Positions 18,171-26,506 of a DNA stretch of 64,000 nt are shown here, piece by piece. A program made the position numbers and the translations under genes. Under the pieces are notes generated by a model that was given only the letters and a program-made list of their open reading frames with translations, was not told where the DNA came from and searched no databases. Source of the stretch: Zunongwangia endophytica (GTDB taxonomy: Bacteria > Bacteroidota > Bacteroidia > Flavobacteriales > Flavobacteriaceae); contig NZ_JAUFPZ010000002.1 in NCBI RefSeq assembly GCF_030409505.1, forward strand, positions 2,115,501 through 2,179,500. Reading direction: 5' to 3'. Numbering within the stretch: position 1 is the stretch's first letter; every line of letters begins with the position of its first letter.

Positions 18171-21100
18171 TTAGAAAGTTAAATTAAGTCCCAATGTATA
18201 CGACCTACTTCTTGGAAAAGAAGAATAGTCTACACCTGGAGTTAAATTACTTCCAGATGTACTTACCTCAGGATCATATCCTGAATAATTGGTCCATATA
18301 TGCAGGTTTCTTCCACTCGCATATATTCTAAATTGATTCATTCCCACTTTAGAGATTAAATCTTTTGGCAGGCTGTAACCAAGAGTTAAGTTATTTAATC
18401 TTACAAAAGATCCATCCTCGATTGCCCAGGAATGAACTACGGCACCTGCAATACCATGGCTCGCATGAGACCACATATTTTTATCTTGATTCAATTCTGC
18501 TAATTGATCTAAGTCTGTAACAATTCCTCCGGGTGTTCCAGTTATATCTCCACTGGCATCTATGTAAGTGTAACGATTATCTGTACTCATGGTTTGTAAT
18601 AAGTTACCATAGGTTACGCGACGAAATTGATTAAATTGAATTTTCCCTGTGTTGTAAACATCATTACCATACTGAAAGTTAAAAAAGATCGAAGCATCAA
18701 AGCCTTTCCAACTCGCATTAAATCCTAAACCACCTTGAAACTTAGGTAAGGTATTTCCTATTACCTGGCGGTCATCAGCATTTATAACTCCATCGCCATT
18801 TATGTCTTTCAGTTTAAGAAACCCAGGGCGGATATCTGAATTTCCTACCACAGCACCAGATGCCGGTACACCCTCTTTCAATATATATTCCTCGGCAACT
18901 TCATCATAGCTTTCAAAATCGTCTACCATATAGTATCCATCGGTTACGTAACCGTAAATATCACCAATAGTCCCTCCTAACTTTAAATAATAATCGTTGA
19001 TATTATTTAGATCTGTACTTGCCCAGTTCGATCTAAAAAATCGTTCATCAGTACCATCTAATTCTTCGATCTTTGCCCTATTCAACCCAAAGTTAAAAGT
19101 TGTAGAGAAATTGAAATCTTCATTCTCTACAATATATGCGTTAAAGCCTAGTTCTACCCCGCGATTAGATGTACTTCCTATATTGTTCCATTGCTCTGCA
19201 AAGCCTGTATTATTAGGAATAGCAGACCTAAGTAGCAAGTCTTTTGTAGTATTATAATATACATCTAAACTACCATTTAATCTGTTTCTAAAAAGTCCAA
19301 AATCCAAACCTAAGTTTCTATTTATTGTAGTTTCCCAAACCAGATCCGGATTGTACAAAACATCACTACTTGGAGTGTAATATACATTGTCTGTATTTCC
19401 AAAACCAGGACCCCGGTTGGTTGTCGCGCTAAATAAGAATTGAGTAGCTGTATTATCAATTCTGTCATTACCGGTTTGCCCGTAACTAACTCTCAATTTT
19501 AACGAATTAATCGCATCTGAATCCTTTAACCAATCTTCCTGATCTATCTTCCAGGCCAATGCTACGGCAGGGAAGATACCAAGACGATTTTCTTTTGAAA
19601 ATTTACTGGATTCATCTGCTCTTACAGTTACCGTTGCTAAATATTTTCCCATAAATTGATAATCTAACCTACCAAAGAAGGATAGCCTGTTACTCTCTGT
19701 AAATTCTCTGGTATATTGGTTATCTACTCTACCAAAAGCCATGTTCGCAAAAAGTTCTTCAGGGGTTATGGATAGTCTAAAATCTTCTGCTCTGATGAAA
19801 GATTGATCTCCTCCATTAGAATAAACCTCGTGACCTAAAAGCAAATCAAAACTATGATTTTCTAATTCTTTATATTTAAAATTCAATGTATTTAGCCATC
19901 GATAAGAATAGCTCTCTCTGTTATCCTTATACCCTAAAGGTAAGCTTCCTCCATTATTGAAAGACTCTCCTGTTAACGGACCGTAAAACCGTAATTCTTC
20001 TCTGTAATCTTTAGATCTTGTATAAGTTGTTTTAAAACTAAGATTATCTAAAATATTCCAGTTTACTGCAGCATTCAAAACATAGTCGTTCTCGGTTCTC
20101 TTTCTCCAATCTTGTTTAGATAATTCAACCGGACTTATTAGACTCAATAAAAACTGCTGAAAATCATTATCAGATCCTAATTGATTTAGATCTATATCTA
20201 ATTCATCTGCTAATCCATTTACCGGCCTAGTTTGAACTGCTTCCTTAATTCCAATCTGTGCATTTCTTGACGTTCCTGCTCCGTCAATTTCAGTATCGGT
20301 AATACGAGCTGACACATCCAAATCTAGTTTATCTTCAACCAATTGCTGGTTCAATTTAAAGTTGATCGCTGTTCTTTCGTAGCCTGATCCTAAAAGTAAT
20401 CCTTCATCATTATTATTACTAACGCTTAGGCGTACCTTTGTTTGTTGAGTTCCTCCACTTACCGTTAAATTATGAAATTGGGTAACTTTAGCGTCTCCAA
20501 ATAATTCGTCCTGCCAATCTGTACCATTCATCGATCGGTATAAATCGATATCATCGTATACTCCAAAATAGCGTTCATAATTTCTAACATCTGCTTCAGA
20601 CCTTAGTTTTGCATATTCATAATTAGCGAAAACGTATTCGTAAGGAGATAAAACTTCATATTTCCTATCTTTAGGAAGAAAGTTCCATTGAAAAAAATTG
20701 TTATAATCTATAGAAACTCTACCAACGATTGGACTTTTTGTAGTTACAACAACTACTCCATTCGCAGCTTGAGCACCATAAATTGCCGTAGCAGCGGCAT
20801 CTTTCAAAACATTAATAGTCTCTATATCATTAGGTGGAATATCGTTTATACCGCCAACAATAAAGCCGTCCACCACGTACAAAGGTGAGTTATCTTGCGT
20901 TATAGATCCGCCACCACGAACTCTAATATTAATCGCAGCACCAGGTTCCCCATCTGCAGTTTGCACATTAACCCCTGGTAGTCTACCTGCTAATGCCTCA
21001 GCTGCACTGGAGACAGGAATTTTTGCAAATTCTTTGCTTGACATTGTGGCAACAGATCCAGTCATATCTTCCTTCTTTACATTACCATATCCATAATCTA

Positions 21101-21476
21101 CCACAACAACTTCGCCTAACTGATTTAGATCCTCTTCCAATGCAACTTCTATAGTCTTAGCTCCATCCAAGTTTCTCTCTTGAGTTTTAAAACCTACATA
21201 GGAAAACACCAATATCGTATTTGTACTCGAAACAGTAATATTAAAATTACCGTCAAAATCTGTTACCGCACCATTTTGCGTACCTTTTTCTAAAACCGTT
21301 ACCCCCATTAAAGGTTCACCTGTTTTAGTATCTTTCACTATACCTGTTATTTCCTGGGAATAACCCGTAAAAGCAAATAGAACAAAAATCACGAAACTCA
21401 AAATTTCATTCTTCTTAAGCTCAAATTTTGTGATTTTCAAATAAGAATTTTTCATCTTATGGTAGTTGTATTTCAT
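18171..21476 (-). CDS. SusC/RagA-like TonB-dependent transporter
   Basis: 1101 residues. A long signal region (about 1-40, cleavage near TGYSQ) is followed by a carboxypeptidase-regulatory-like domain (EITGIVKDTKTGEPLMGVTV to about residue 115), a TonB plug with the SusC-type NVLKDAAATAIYGAQAANGVVVVTT segment, and the large barrel ending in a C-terminal aromatic strand (TLGLNLTF). It imports glycan fragments with its SusD partner. The start at 21476 may be replaced by the internal Met at 21455 (MKNSYLK), which leaves a more normal signal peptide. A LacI-like palindrome lies 15 bases upstream of the first start. Confidence 0.95.
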   Translation of the reverse strand: MKYNYHKMKNSYLKITKFELKKNEILSFVIFVLFAFTGYSQEITGIVKDTKTGEPLMGVTVLEKGTQNGAVTDFDGNFNITVSSTNTILVFSYVGFKTQERNLDGAKTIEVALEEDLNQLGEVVVVDYGYGNVKKEDMTGSVATMSSKEFAKIPVSSAAEALAGRLPGVNVQTADGEPGAAINIRVRGGGSITQDNSPLYVVDGFIVGGINDIPPNDIETINVLKDAAATAIYGAQAANGVVVVTTKSPIVGRVSIDYNNFFQWNFLPKDRKYEVLSPYEYVFANYEYAKLRSEADVRNYERYFGVYDDIDLYRSMNGTDWQDELFGDAKVTQFHNLTVSGGTQQTKVRLSVSNNNDEGLLLGSGYERTAINFKLNQQLVEDKLDLDVSARITDTEIDGAGTSRNAQIGIKEAVQTRPVNGLADELDIDLNQLGSDNDFQQFLLSLISPVELSKQDWRKRTENDYVLNAAVNWNILDNLSFKTTYTRSKDYREELRFYGPLTGESFNNGGSLPLGYKDNRESYSYRWLNTLNFKYKELENHSFDLLLGHEVYSNGGDQSFIRAEDFRLSITPEELFANMAFGRVDNQYTREFTESNRLSFFGRLDYQFMGKYLATVTVRADESSKFSKENRLGIFPAVALAWKIDQEDWLKDSDAINSLKLRVSYGQTGNDRIDNTATQFLFSATTNRGPGFGNTDNVYYTPSSDVLYNPDLVWETTINRNLGLDFGLFRNRLNGSLDVYYNTTKDLLLRSAIPNNTGFAEQWNNIGSTSNRGVELGFNAYIVENEDFNFSTTFNFGLNRAKIEELDGTDERFFRSNWASTDLNNINDYYLKLGGTIGDIYGYVTDGYYMVDDFESYDEVAEEYILKEGVPASGAVVGNSDIRPGFLKLKDINGDGVINADDRQVIGNTLPKFQGGLGFNASWKGFDASIFFNFQYGNDVYNTGKIQFNQFRRVTYGNLLQTMSTDNRYTYIDASGDITGTPGGIVTDLDQLAELNQDKNMWSHASHGIAGAVVHSWAIEDGSFVRLNNLTLGYSLPKDLISKVGMNQFRIYASGRNLHIWTNYSGYDPEVSTSGSNLTPGVDYSSFPRSRSYTLGLNLTF

Positions 21477-21490
21477 AAGTAAATTCGTTT

Positions 21491-21504
21491 TGCAATCGAT
21501 TACA
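21491..21504. promoter_or_regulatory. LacI-type palindrome upstream of the pectin susC
   Basis: TGCAATCGATTACA is a 14-base near-perfect palindrome with a central CG, close to the TGnAAnCGnTTnCA shape of LacI/CcpA-family operators. It lies 15 bases before the annotated susC start. Uronate and pectin loci in bacteria are often controlled by LacI- or GntR-type repressors, but no such gene is in this window. Confidence 0.4.
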
Positions 21505-21915
21505 CGTTAGTTTAATTTTTTTTAATTTCTTTTAAAACGAACTACATCGTTTTCGATTGAAATGTTACAAGAAAGTTAATTTCATTACAAGTTTACATAA
21601 TAGATAATTAATTATCAAATATTAACGGTATATTTTATAAAATTATTTTAAATATTCATTATACATCAATATTTAAATAAATACGTTAATCAATTTAGCA
21701 TCAAAATCCACTATCAGAGCATCAGATTACAGCCTATGTATTCGATTTTTCAGTAAATTTGTCCATGGCAAGTCCACAGAGGATTTTAGAACTTTAAAAA
21801 TTTATTAGAGAGACAAGTTTTCGAGGTATTTGAACTCATAGAATAAAACTTTTGGAATAAATTTCTCAGAAACTAAATAATTTCCCCCGAAAATTTAAAA
21901 CAAATATAATTATCA
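21505..21915. other. Non-coding AT-rich stretch upstream of the pectin susC
   Basis: About 410 bases without a supportable gene. It is very AT-rich and probably contains the promoter of the susC operon. No clear TAnnTTTG element at a suitable spacing could be picked with confidence. Confidence 0.5.
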
Positions 21916-23270
21916 TTAATAATTAACAGAAATATCTTCTTCTTTAATTCGAAATATCTTTAAAAAATTTATCTGAGTTTTTGTGATTTCAGGCAATTTT
22001 CCTCTGACATTTGCACCAAACCAACCTGGTTCTATCACCAATTTATCATTCTTATTGATCATGGCTAGTTGCCTTGGATTTATGCTCAAATTAATTTCTT
22101 TGGTTTCTCCATTTTTATGATAAATACGATCAAAAGCTGCTAATCGAAGAATAGGTACTGGCGTACTCGCTTTTTCATCCTGAACATATAGCTGAACATT
22201 TTCATCTTCATTATAATATCCAGTAATTGTAACCTTTACAGAGAAATTCAGTTCTTTATCTATATCGATAATGGTTATTTGAAGATCTGAATATTTAAAG
22301 CTGGTATAGCTTAAACCATTTCCAAAAATATAAAAAGGATCTCCTCTATAATACTTGTAAGTCCCCCCTCTCCATATTATAATCTTCGAAATCTGGCAAT
22401 TGATCGGTAGATTTTTAATAGATTCATCGTAGCCTTCTGCCAGATTATAATTGCCAAATAAACATCGACAATTACATTTCCACCCTGCTCTCCGAGATGT
22501 CCTGCAGCTAGAATTCCGTCTACAATTTCATTAGCATAATTAATCGACAATGCACTACCAATAATCAGGATCAGAAATACGGGTATGCCGGTTGCTACAA
22601 CAGCCTTCAATAAATCGACGTGATTTTTTGCAAATGTAAGCTTGTACGATCTCCCCGAGAAAAACCTTCAACCTCAACGATCATTTCCTCACCTTAAATC
22701 TTTCATTTAAACCTAAAGCCAAAACAACGATATCAGACTGCCCTGCTATTTTAATGGCCTTGGCTTTAGAACTGCTGTTTGGCCTGCTCCATTTCATACT
22801 TGCTTCAGAATTTCCGTATAAATTGCTATATTTTACTGTGATAGGATACTTTTTTCCAGCTTCAAGTTTTATTTCTTTTGGATTCAAGGACGGATGATGT
22901 TTATGTTTCCCGCCTCCAGTCGTGTCGCCGATTTTAAAATCAAAATAAGGTTTTCCCCAATCGCTAAAGTAATAGGGTCCACTTTCAGGAACTTTTATAA
23001 AACCTTCCTATTTTACGCTATAATTTTGCAAAGCTAAACGAGGATCAGGCGGATTGATATCCCAAATAAAATCACTATTATCGTCGGTTCTTGAAAATAA
23101 TGCTTCTCCTTCTCAATCTTTATTATCGCAATAAAAGGCATCTAAACCCTGCTTTCCTTCGCTATTTTCTAAGTAGATGGAAGGTATCGTAGACATATTT
23201 GGGATTTCACTGGCAATTGGTGTGCCTTCTTCGTAAAGGATCTCAACTTCTGTAGATAATTTGTTTTTTT
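21916..23270 (-). pseudogene. Remnant of a GH3 beta-glycosidase with PA14 insertion
   Basis: Read on the minus strand, pieces in different frames line up in order with the C-terminal half of a PA14-containing GH3 enzyme. First is the lead into PA14 with in-frame stops (GKQGLDAFYCDNKD stop EGEALFSRTDD), then the rest of PA14 (EIKLEAGKKYPITVKYSNLY), then SDIVVLALGLNERF, EVEGFSRGDRTSLHL and KAVVATGIPVFLILIIGSAL. Last come YKYYRGDPFYIFGNGLSYTSF and the fibronectin-III-like tail ending at the TAA at 21918-21916. There are at least four frameshifts or stops. The N-terminal catalytic domain, with the nucleophile Asp, is absent. This is a dead gene, probably once a beta-xylosidase or beta-glucosidase of the pectin locus. 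Confidence 0.85.
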
Positions 23271-23279
23271 ATCCTATAT

Positions 23280-23720
23280 AAAATGGTCACCGCATTTTTA
23301 GGCGCTCCGTTAAATTTTCAAGCTTTATATTTTTCAGGTTCATTTCTGGAAGTCCCTTAAGATATCCGGCAGATTCGGCTTCAATAATCTGAATATTATT
23401 CATATAAATATTCTTGAAAGCCGGTGTTTCTATGGAAACTTCGGGAGAATCATTTTCATCTTTCTTTATATTGGTAAGATCTGAAAGATTCGGAGCCTTT
23501 CCGCCGTAATATAAATTAAAACGTAAGGCATCCGTGGTAATTCCCGTCACATTGATATTAGATATATAAATATCTTCGACTACTCCGCCACGACCACGAG
23601 TACTCTTAAAACGCAAACCCGTATCGTTTCATATAAATTTACAATCTGAAATATTTACATTTTTAACACCTCCGGACATTTCACTACCAATTACATGGCT
23701 TTTCTTACAAACTTTGTCCA
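23280..23720 (-). pseudogene. Remnant of a GH28 polygalacturonase
   Basis: A minus-strand open stretch (23616-23287) reads GLRFKSTRGRGGVVEDIYIS and then DALRFNLYYGG, the well-conserved C-terminal part of the GH28 beta-helix. Just upstream, in frame but behind a stop, is IGSEMSGGVKNVNISDCKFI, which also belongs to GH28. The N-terminal two thirds, with the catalytic Asp residues, are missing, and the 3' end runs directly into the GH3 remnant through a frameshift and deletion. The 5' limit near 23720 is approximate. Confidence 0.82.
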
Positions 23721-24129
23721 AGAAACACCTAAGCCTATTTATAAAATAATAGCATAAAATAGCTTTCATTTTTGAAATGCCATTCAAAACAAAAGTAAGA
23801 TTCAGTAGGTTTTACTGGAAGATACTAGCTTATCGAAACTCCTAAAAGCCCAAATAAACTATTTTAAAAGTTATAAAAAACTACTCAAAAAATCTTGATA
23901 GCCCCAACAATGAAAAAAAAGAAATTTATAATGATTCTAAAAGAATTAATAAAAACTTATATTCTTTATGCTGACGCCTATATTTCTTTTATCATCTAGA
24001 AGATCAGGCATTCATAAAATATGGAATCTTAGTGCTAAAGGCATATATTATAACCTAAATATTTATGGAAGAGTAAAATTGCCTCAATATGTCACGATCG
24101 CTTAACTTTGTAGTATTCCTGTTATACAT
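23721..24129. other. Unassigned decayed sequence
   Basis: About 400 bases with no supportable gene. An ATG near 23910 followed by a Lys-rich start and a hydrophobic stretch with stops could be the former N-terminus of the YdcF-like remnant that follows, but the link is weak. Confidence 0.35.
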
Positions 24130-24718
24130 GAATCATCGTGATGAACCAACGTGCTGCGAGCCTTTAGAGGTATTACAGAACAAAAAACAGTTAAAAACAT
24201 CAAGAATATCGATTTTGAAGAGTTTTCGTATGTTTCGATTTTAATTTTGGGTAACGGCCCGAAAATTATCGTGATTGCCTATCGGCATTAGAAATTCTAA
24301 ACATCAAACTTGGCGTAAAATAATATTTTGGAGGTAAAGCCCTATTAATAATAATTAGCGGTGGTCACGCTCATCCTTTAAGAGCTGAAGATTTCGCGGC
24401 TATCGAAATGAAAAAAAACGGTAATTACCAAATATCATATCCCTTCAGATTGTATTATAGAACCACTTACTAGACATCCCACTACCAATCTAAGAAATGC
24501 CATAAGATTATAAAATAACTATGAAATAGCCATGAATAAAGCAGATATCGTTGTCAAAACTAAGGGCCACAGCCAAGTATGTGAGCAGTGAATCTTTCTT
24601 AGAAGAATTAGGCTATTTACCGGCTAAAATTAAATCAAGGAGAAATGATACCGCTGTAGAATTACACCATTAAAAAATGTCTTTACAGCACAACCCTTTA
24701 GAATCATCAGATCCTTAA
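24130..24718 (+). pseudogene. Remnant of a YdcF/DUF218-family protein
   Basis: On the plus strand, short stretches in shifting frames follow the DUF218 pattern in order: FEEFSYVSILILGNGP, an ALEILNIKLGVKYYFGG-like part, LIIISGGHAHPLRAEDFAAI, YHIPSDCIIEPLTRHPTTNL (RNA follows), KADIVVKTKGHSQ and FLEELGYLPAKIKSRRNDTA (VEL follows), with an end of HNPLESSDP and TAA at 24716-24718. Frameshifts and stops separate the pieces, so it cannot be functional. Intact relatives are predicted periplasmic or membrane-bound proteins whose reaction is unclear. The identification is by remembered family pattern, not by a search. Confidence 0.7.
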
Positions 24719-24772
24719 TAGATTGACGATTATAATTAAAGCAAGCGATACCTGCTTTAAATTTCTATAGAA

Positions 24773-25642
24773 TTAAATTTTTATATGTCTTCCATTTGCA
24801 ATGAGGTATTCCAATACAACATCGGGTTTATCGGTTTGAATAATATTGATTCTTTTATTTATGAAGTAATTGAGGGTATCTGGACTAACTTCCAACGCCT
24901 TATCCAATTTGCCTAGAGCGTTTGCAAAAACAGGTTTCCGATATTTCCCCTGCATTTTTTCTATAAACGAGGATTCCCTTTGGCTTTCTGAATTACCCAG
25001 ATGAACAATATCTGGATTAACACTTACCATTGCTCTTTTTATAGCTCGTCGATTGGGATTCACTTTTGTCATACGCATTGCTGAAGGAAGATACTTCGCT
25101 ATTTTTCGCATCACAGCATATCTGCTATCGTAGAAAAATACGGAATTAACAGCTTCGCATTCTTCTATAACCTGAGCCACTTTTTTAATATGTCTAGACT
25201 TCACTTTAAGATCGATATCGAATACGACCTGATTCTTACCAAAATCTAATGCTTCTGCAAGTGACGGAACTTGAAACTCAGTAGGCATTCCAGCACTATC
25301 CAAAAGAGAAAATTCGCAAATTTCCTGATAAGTTAAATCTTTCACCTTACCAGAACCTGTAGTGGTGCGATCAACTTTCTTATCATGAATTAGAATCGGA
25401 ATTCCATCTTTGGTTAAACGAACATCAACTTCAACAATATCAATATTATGAAGAATGGCATCCTCGATAGACTTTAATGAATTCTCAGGAAAGTTAATAT
25501 GCATCCCTCTGTGGGCAGCTACTAGAATTACATCGGCAGAAGGATCAAAAAGATTTTCGCTAGTGTACTGAAATGAAGAGTTTGATTGCGCTCCACAAAA
25601 CCTAGAAATTAGCAGGAATATAAATAAAGCTTGGTATTTCAT
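24773..25642 (-). CDS. Exported glycerophosphodiester phosphodiesterase family protein
   Basis: 289 residues with a signal peptide (about 1-18, FCGAQ). The GDPD TIM barrel shows AAHRGMHINFPENSLKSIEDAI (about 42-63), EVDVRLTKDGIPILIHD with the catalytic acidic and His residues, VDRTTTGSGKV, DIDLKVKS and the closing NIIQTDKPDVVLEYL. It would hydrolyse glycerophosphodiesters, or a related phosphodiester, in the periplasm. It is a single gene at the edge of the decayed pectin region. Its own sequence shows no damage. Confidence 0.9.
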   Translation of the reverse strand: MKYQALFIFLLISRFCGAQSNSSFQYTSENLFDPSADVILVAAHRGMHINFPENSLKSIEDAILHNIDIVEVDVRLTKDGIPILIHDKKVDRTTTGSGKVKDLTYQEICEFSLLDSAGMPTEFQVPSLAEALDFGKNQVVFDIDLKVKSRHIKKVAQVIEECEAVNSVFFYDSRYAVMRKIAKYLPSAMRMTKVNPNRRAIKRAMVSVNPDIVHLGNSESQRESSFIEKMQGKYRKPVFANALGKLDKALEVSPDTLNYFINKRINIIQTDKPDVVLEYLIANGRHIKI

Positions 25643-25742
25643 GGGTTTTTAATATTTGAATTCTCTCTTCGCTTCACAGTATATTGCAGACGTTTTAAAA
25701 TAAGAATACTATTTAATTTGAATCGTAAAATTGATGTTTAGA

Positions 25743-25770
25743 AAATTGAGGAGAAATCGCTCCTCAATTT
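25743..25770. repeat. Hairpin in the 25.6-26.0 kb gene-free gap
   Basis: Perfect 10-base inverted repeat AAATTGAGGA / TCCTCAATTT with an 8-base loop, about 100 bases upstream of the phosphodiesterase start. It lacks a T run on either side, so it is not a classic terminator. The rest of the gap (25643-26038) shows nothing that can be called a gene. Confidence 0.5.
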
Positions 25771-26038
25771 CTAAACCCACTAAACTGATTTTCTATGAAA
25801 AAAACCATTCTTATTGCTTCAAAATTACAATAAGAAAATATACTAGAAGTTATCCTATAGTTATTAATTGCTAATTGAATATTAGATCTGGATTAATTGA
25901 AAGATGCTTTCGGAAGAAAACATTTAAATTCCGATACTATTTGCTTTCTGAAAAATTAGACAAAAGAAGCTACGATTACAATAATGTGGTACTAGTGTTC
26001 GTTGATGCGAGAAACTATTAAACTATAAATTTTAAATA

Positions 26039-26227
26039 ATGCAGAAGATTTTTAATCTGGAAATTCATGAACCTATTGATTTTGAAAATCCTTTTATAAT
26101 AGAAAACCTTGTTAGAGAACGAATGCTAAATCATTTAGAAGAACAATACAGCATTCAATCTGTGAATTTAACCATGAACCGTAAGGACAATTATGTGCTT
26201 ATTGCGGTAGTTAATTTAGAAAAGTAA
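26039..26227 (+). CDS. Small hypothetical protein
   Basis: 62 residues, acidic at the N-terminus (LEIHEPIDFENPF), then a probable helix (IIENLVRERMLNHLEEQYS) and two beta-like strands (IQSVNLTMNR, YVLIAVVNLEK). It is not recognised. The balanced composition and a helix-strand-strand pattern favour a real small cytosolic protein over a chance frame, but no family can be named. A strong inverted repeat follows about 65 bases downstream. Confidence 0.45.
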   Translation: MQKIFNLEIHEPIDFENPFIIENLVRERMLNHLEEQYSIQSVNLTMNRKDNYVLIAVVNLEK

Positions 26228-26292
26228 GAACAACCTCCAAAGTCGAATCGACGAAAAACCCGATTCAGACAGTTTCAATTAATTTTATATGA

Positions 26293-26338
26293 TGTGTTGA
26301 CTTATCAGCCGTAATTTTTCGTTCGATAAGTCAACACA
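26293..26338. repeat. Perfect 14-base inverted repeat (strong hairpin)
   Basis: TGTGTTGACTTATC at 26293-26306 is exactly complementary to GATAAGTCAACACA at 26325-26338, with an 18-base loop. There is no T run on the immediate 3' side. It lies between the small 62-residue gene and the DUF4114 gene. It could be a terminator of Bacteroidota type, a binding site or a degenerate small mobile repeat. Confidence 0.6.
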
Positions 26339-26506
26339 CTCATAATTTTCTTTCCTACTTCTACGAGTTCATTTTTTAAATCGTAAAATTTCATTCAGTT
26401 TATCCCAGAACCATTACCACTCGTCGACACTAAAAAATAGCCTAACGATTTAAGTTCCTAAAAAAGTAGTCCCTGCTTTATTTTCGTGCTATAAATAAGT
26501 CGCGTT

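Noticed and set aside
22377..22610. 77-residue apparent membrane protein
   Set aside because: It is a decayed piece of the GH3 second domain (KAVVATGIPVFLILI) followed by a frameshifted tail, not an independent gene.
21505..24772. Mobile element or phage insertion as the cause of gene loss
   Set aside because: No transposase, integrase, terminal repeats or target duplication seen; the fragments fit gradual decay by small indels and deletions.
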